A stretch of DNA of 64,000 bases from Candidatus Zhuqueibacterota bacterium (GTDB taxonomy: Bacteria; Zhuqueibacterota; Zhuqueibacteria; Zhuqueibacterales; Zhuqueibacteraceae), in assembly GCA_022616415.1 (NCBI GenBank), contig JAKEEU010000091.1, forward strand, positions 1 to 64,000, written 5' to 3'. This document shows, piece after piece, positions 61,374-64,000 of this stretch. Position 1 is the first letter of the stretch; each line of letters opens with the position of its first letter. Under the pieces are notes generated by a model. It was not told where the DNA came from, made no database searches, and saw only the letters and a list, made by a program, of their open reading frames with translations. The position numbers and the translations under genes were made by a program.

Positions 61374-63245
61374 ATGTTTCTAAGCGATGGTCAGATTAGT
61401 GTCGCTGTACAAGAACTCGACCGAATACATCCGTTTTGGGGAACGTCTTATCTTGCATTCAAATTGCTCAACCTAGAAATCGGAAAACCGCGCCGTGTTG
61501 ATATTGCTGGACAGGAGAAAATTATCTTAGATAAGTATTACAATCCACGGCCTCAAAGTAAATACTATTATGTTCCGTTAAGAGGGTCTGGTCCTAAGAA
61601 TCGGTGGGTTAACAAGAACAAGTACTCTACTAGCGGCCTACAGTCCATAAGAACTCAAACCTTCAAAGATATTTTATTACATCCCAATGAAGACGAATGG
61701 GCCTGGGCACCCAAGTATGTCACTAAATTAAAAGATTTTATTGTGCTTCGTCAACAGGGTCGGCCCGTTGATATTTTTTATCTGGCTGTTTGGATGTTTA
61801 GGGAAAGAAACTGGGAACAATCAGCACAGCCAGAAGACTTAGTAAAGTATTTCATTGATGAATTTAAAATATCTACGTCAGAAAGAAACCAACTCTTTGA
61901 AACCACTATTCCTCTTCAAGCTACTGACGCCAAAAGCATCTTTCAAGATCAAAAAATAACACTTGATGAGCTTACCAATATCATAGGCCGCCCACTGGAC
62001 GCCCAACCCGAAAAAGGTGGCACTCTAGCGTATTTAGAAACTAAGGGAATTGGTCCAGCATCGAATCTAGTGTTCGAGCCCGCCGATAGGCTCAACCTCA
62101 TAACAGGAGATAATGGATTAGGAAAAACTTTTCTACTTGATGTTGCATGGTGGGCTTTCACAGATGACTGGGCAAGCTTGCCGGCTTACCCACTACCCGA
62201 CCTATTAGAAGCTGAGATCATATTTCAAATAAAGAGCGAATCACGTTCAAAGGAAAAAGTGAGCGTGGCATATGATTGGGAAACTCAAAAGTGGCCACCA
62301 CGAGAGAAAGTAGCTACCATCCCAGGCTTATTGGTCTATGCACGAGTAGATGGCTCCTTTGCAGTATGGGATCCTACTAGTCTCAGCGCTCTTACATTTA
62401 GCAGGGAACAAGTGTGGAATGGATTTGAAAAGAACATTAATGGTTTGATTCATGATTGGGTAAATTGGCAATTCAGAGATGACAAAACCGCTTTCCAAAC
62501 ACTTACAAGAGTTCTGGAAAGGTTATCGCCCTCGAGCCAGAGTGATTTGGGAATTCTAGAGCCTGGTTCACCTGTCCGGGTTCCAAACGATCCGAGGGAT
62601 ATCCCAACTATAAAGCACCCGTACGGAAATATTCCGATTCTGTATGTGTCTGCTGGCATACGTCGAATCATTACCATAGCTTATCTCATTGTATGGGCGT
62701 GGAAGGAGCATATTATCCGCTCGGAGATACGTAGAACAGAACCTGAACGAAGAATGGTAATACTGGTCGATGAGATTGAAGCACATTTACATCCGCAATG
62801 GCAGCGCGTTGTCCTGCCCGCGTTGCTGAAGGTTCACGAAGAGTTGTCGGCGAATCTCCAAGTGCAGCTAATCGTATCAACCCATTCCCCTTTAGTTGTT
62901 GCATCAATAGAACCTGTATTTGAACCCAAGTTGGATAAGTTTTTCCATTTAGATTTAGCTCCAGCTAATCTACTGGGTCAGACAGTAGAGCTAACTGAAA
63001 AAGAATTCATCAAGCAGGGGTCGGTTAATTCTTGGTTAATGTCAGAGGCATTTGGCATGCTGCCACCTAGATCGCCTGAAGCTGGAGATGCAATTGAAAA
63101 AGCAAAAGCGCTGCAGACGGCTAAAGTAGTCACACAAGAAGAAGTAAAAAGGATATCGGACGCGTTGCTGAAATACTTGGGGCCACATGATGAATTTTGG
63201 CCGCGTTGGGTGTTCTTCGCAGAAAAACATGGCGTGCGTTTATGA
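61374..63245 (+). CDS. AAA/SMC-like ATPase of a Septu-like (PtuA-type) defence operon
   Basis: A 623-residue protein. Residues about 1-225 form an unrecognised N-terminal domain rich in aromatic and basic residues (RVDIAGQEKIILDKYYNPRP, WAWAPKYVTKLKDFIVLRQQ). About 235-515 is an ABC/SMC-like ATPase: Walker A GDNGLGKT (245-252), a signature-like SAGIRR (426-431), Walker B VILVDEIEAHLHP (D466, E467) and the H-loop STHSP. It resembles PtuA and OLD-type ATPases. GAGGTG lies 7 nt upstream of the ATG. The stop overlaps the next gene by 4 bp. The N-terminal domain may carry target recognition. Confidence 0.8.
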   Translation: MFLSDGQISVAVQELDRIHPFWGTSYLAFKLLNLEIGKPRRVDIAGQEKIILDKYYNPRPQSKYYYVPLRGSGPKNRWVNKNKYSTSGLQSIRTQTFKDILLHPNEDEWAWAPKYVTKLKDFIVLRQQGRPVDIFYLAVWMFRERNWEQSAQPEDLVKYFIDEFKISTSERNQLFETTIPLQATDAKSIFQDQKITLDELTNIIGRPLDAQPEKGGTLAYLETKGIGPASNLVFEPADRLNLITGDNGLGKTFLLDVAWWAFTDDWASLPAYPLPDLLEAEIIFQIKSESRSKEKVSVAYDWETQKWPPREKVATIPGLLVYARVDGSFAVWDPTSLSALTFSREQVWNGFEKNINGLIHDWVNWQFRDDKTAFQTLTRVLERLSPSSQSDLGILEPGSPVRVPNDPRDIPTIKHPYGNIPILYVSAGIRRIITIAYLIVWAWKEHIIRSEIRRTEPERRMVILVDEIEAHLHPQWQRVVLPALLKVHEELSANLQVQLIVSTHSPLVVASIEPVFEPKLDKFFHLDLAPANLLGQTVELTEKEFIKQGSVNSWLMSEAFGMLPPRSPEAGDAIEKAKALQTAKVVTQEEVKRISDALLKYLGPHDEFWPRWVFFAEKHGVRL

Positions 63246-63880
63246 TATTAATCAATGAACGGCCCGAGCCAGCCGATTTCGATCACAAGGTAAGGAAACT
63301 TGGGCGTGAGTTTCTTGCGAAGGTTCCAAATCCGACAGAACAAGAGTTCAAGAATAAAGCATACTGGAGAAAAGCATTCATAGATCTGTATAACGCGTAT
63401 CATGGTATTTGTGTCTATTCCTCCAGTTGGGTTCCTGGAAGCGGTGCGACTGTTGATCATTTTTTACCCAAAGCCCGAGTATGTAGCCTTGCCTACGAGT
63501 GGAGCAACTTCAGACTAGCTTCAATGAAGCTCAACAGTCGAAAACAAAATTTCCTTGACGTAATAGATCCTTTCAAGATTGGCTTAGATTGGTTCTGGTT
63601 AGGTTTCCCCTCGATGCTAATTTCGCCTAATCCAGCTCTTAATCCTATCCAAGAGAAACGTGTGAGCGAGACAATCGCACGTTTAAAGTTTAATGAGGAT
63701 GAGGTGCTTATAAATGACAGGCTCCATTGGGTCCTTGAATATCGCGACACAAAAATCACTATCGATGATTTGACACGTAAAGCACCGTTCATTGCCCATG
63801 AATTGCAGAGACAAAATTTATTAGACAAAGATAAGCTTCGAAGTGTAGTTAAAACCCTTAGTAAAGTCGAAACAAGATAA
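63242..63880 (+). CDS. HNH-nuclease-like (PtuB-type) protein with most zinc cysteines missing
   Basis: A 212-residue protein starting in an ATGA overlap with the ATPase. The HNH core VDHFLPK (71-77, with H73) and N89 in WSNF are present, and NSRKQNF follows at 98-104, as in PtuB. The structural CxxC pairs are degraded: the first is CVYS (C57, S60) and the second is SMKL before NSRK, so three of four cysteines are absent. It may fold without zinc, like some PtuB-type nucleases, or be inactive. Context (methyltransferase plus ATPase) indicates a defence nuclease. Downstream 63881-63956 has no gene. Confidence 0.7.
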   Translation: MILINERPEPADFDHKVRKLGREFLAKVPNPTEQEFKNKAYWRKAFIDLYNAYHGICVYSSSWVPGSGATVDHFLPKARVCSLAYEWSNFRLASMKLNSRKQNFLDVIDPFKIGLDWFWLGFPSMLISPNPALNPIQEKRVSETIARLKFNEDEVLINDRLHWVLEYRDTKITIDDLTRKAPFIAHELQRQNLLDKDKLRSVVKTLSKVETR

Positions 63881-63956
63881 GTAAAGAACCAGTGTGGAAT
63901 AGACCTGGGTGTTGCAGTCTACAATGCGTTTGTTAAACAGTTGTTAATGCCGGCAT

Positions 63957-64000
63957 AAAACTCCCCACTTTGGCCGGATTATAATTCCCCACCTTGTTAT
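63957..64000. mobile_element. Possible insertion-sequence end (IS21-like short repeats), partial
   Basis: Two copies of AA(C/T)TCCCCAC, starting 24 bp apart (63959 and 63983), flank TTTGGCCGGATTAT. Such spaced CCCCAC repeats next to a TGG core are what I remember at IS21-family termini (multiple terminal repeats outside istA). The window ends before any transposase, so this is only a hint. Confidence 0.3.

Noticed and set aside
63881-63956. Short frame ending VAVYNAFVKQLLMPA
   Set aside because: Too short and without context to be called a gene or transposase remnant.

Overview
The window looks like chromosome from a Gram-negative, heterotrophic bacterium of the Fibrobacteres-Chlorobi-Bacteroidetes (FCB) superphylum. 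A KSB1/Calditrichota-type lineage is my best guess. The evidence is indirect. Three secreted enzymes end in the same C-terminal module (a YPNP-type motif, a beta-rich domain of about 80 residues and a basic tail), which is the type IX (Por) secretion sorting domain typical of that group. There are also outer-membrane genes (mlaEFD, a Wza-type exporter, GDP-heptose genes), and most genes are moderately GC-rich. A partial 16S rRNA gene at the left edge could settle the taxonomy.

Layout. 1-1444: 5' three quarters of a 16S rRNA gene on the minus strand, with its leader and promoter. 1445-7060: three sorting-domain enzymes (GH18 chitinase-like with a lost 5' end, glucose/sorbosone dehydrogenase-like, vanadium haloperoxidase). 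7302-14225: surface polysaccharide region with hddC-hddA-gmhB (GDP-D-glycero-alpha-D-manno-heptose), then a scar of broken glycosyltransferase genes and a 66-bp tandem repeat, then a CpsD-like ATPase, a Wzz/GumC-like protein and a Wza-like lipoprotein. 14591-27157: glycan-degradation block (GH92, GH20, GH47 and a NagB-PIG-L fusion) interleaved with an AbiE toxin-antitoxin pair and a DNA methyltransferase whose endonuclease is reduced to a fragment. 27154-42930: mostly housekeeping and transport (apt, acylphosphatase, asnS, gpsA, a DUF4416-PurM fusion, gdhA, a DASS transporter, cstA) with one intact antitoxin-PIN module, one broken copy of it, and a YgiT/DUF4258 pair. 42956-51818: small partly duplicated genes, lemA/TPM, nth, the mla lipid-transport genes and an HtrA-like protein lacking two catalytic residues. 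52388-60096: Ser/Thr kinase with a sulfatase-modifying-factor domain, YceI protein, a sigma factor fused to acetyltransferase domains, and a deletion scar of a two-component system. 60460-63880: an AT-richer, plus-strand, three-gene operon encoding a DNA methyltransferase, an AAA/SMC-like ATPase and an HNH-nuclease-like protein. 63957-64000: short repeats that may be an insertion-sequence end.

How the genes work together. GH18, GH92, GH20, GH47 and NagB would together release, trim and catabolise mannose- and GlcNAc-containing glycans. hddC-hddA-gmhB would supply an activated heptose to the surface polymer handled by the Wza/Wzz/CpsD set. The plus-strand operon at the right end is the best candidate for an under-described defence system: it combines a Septu-like ATPase/HNH pair (PtuA/PtuB-like) with a modification methyltransferase, and the HNH protein has lost most of the usual zinc cysteines.

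A recurring theme is gene decay. At least nine truncated or frameshifted remnants are recognisable, often beside palindromic repeats. I found no tRNA gene, CRISPR array or intact transposase.
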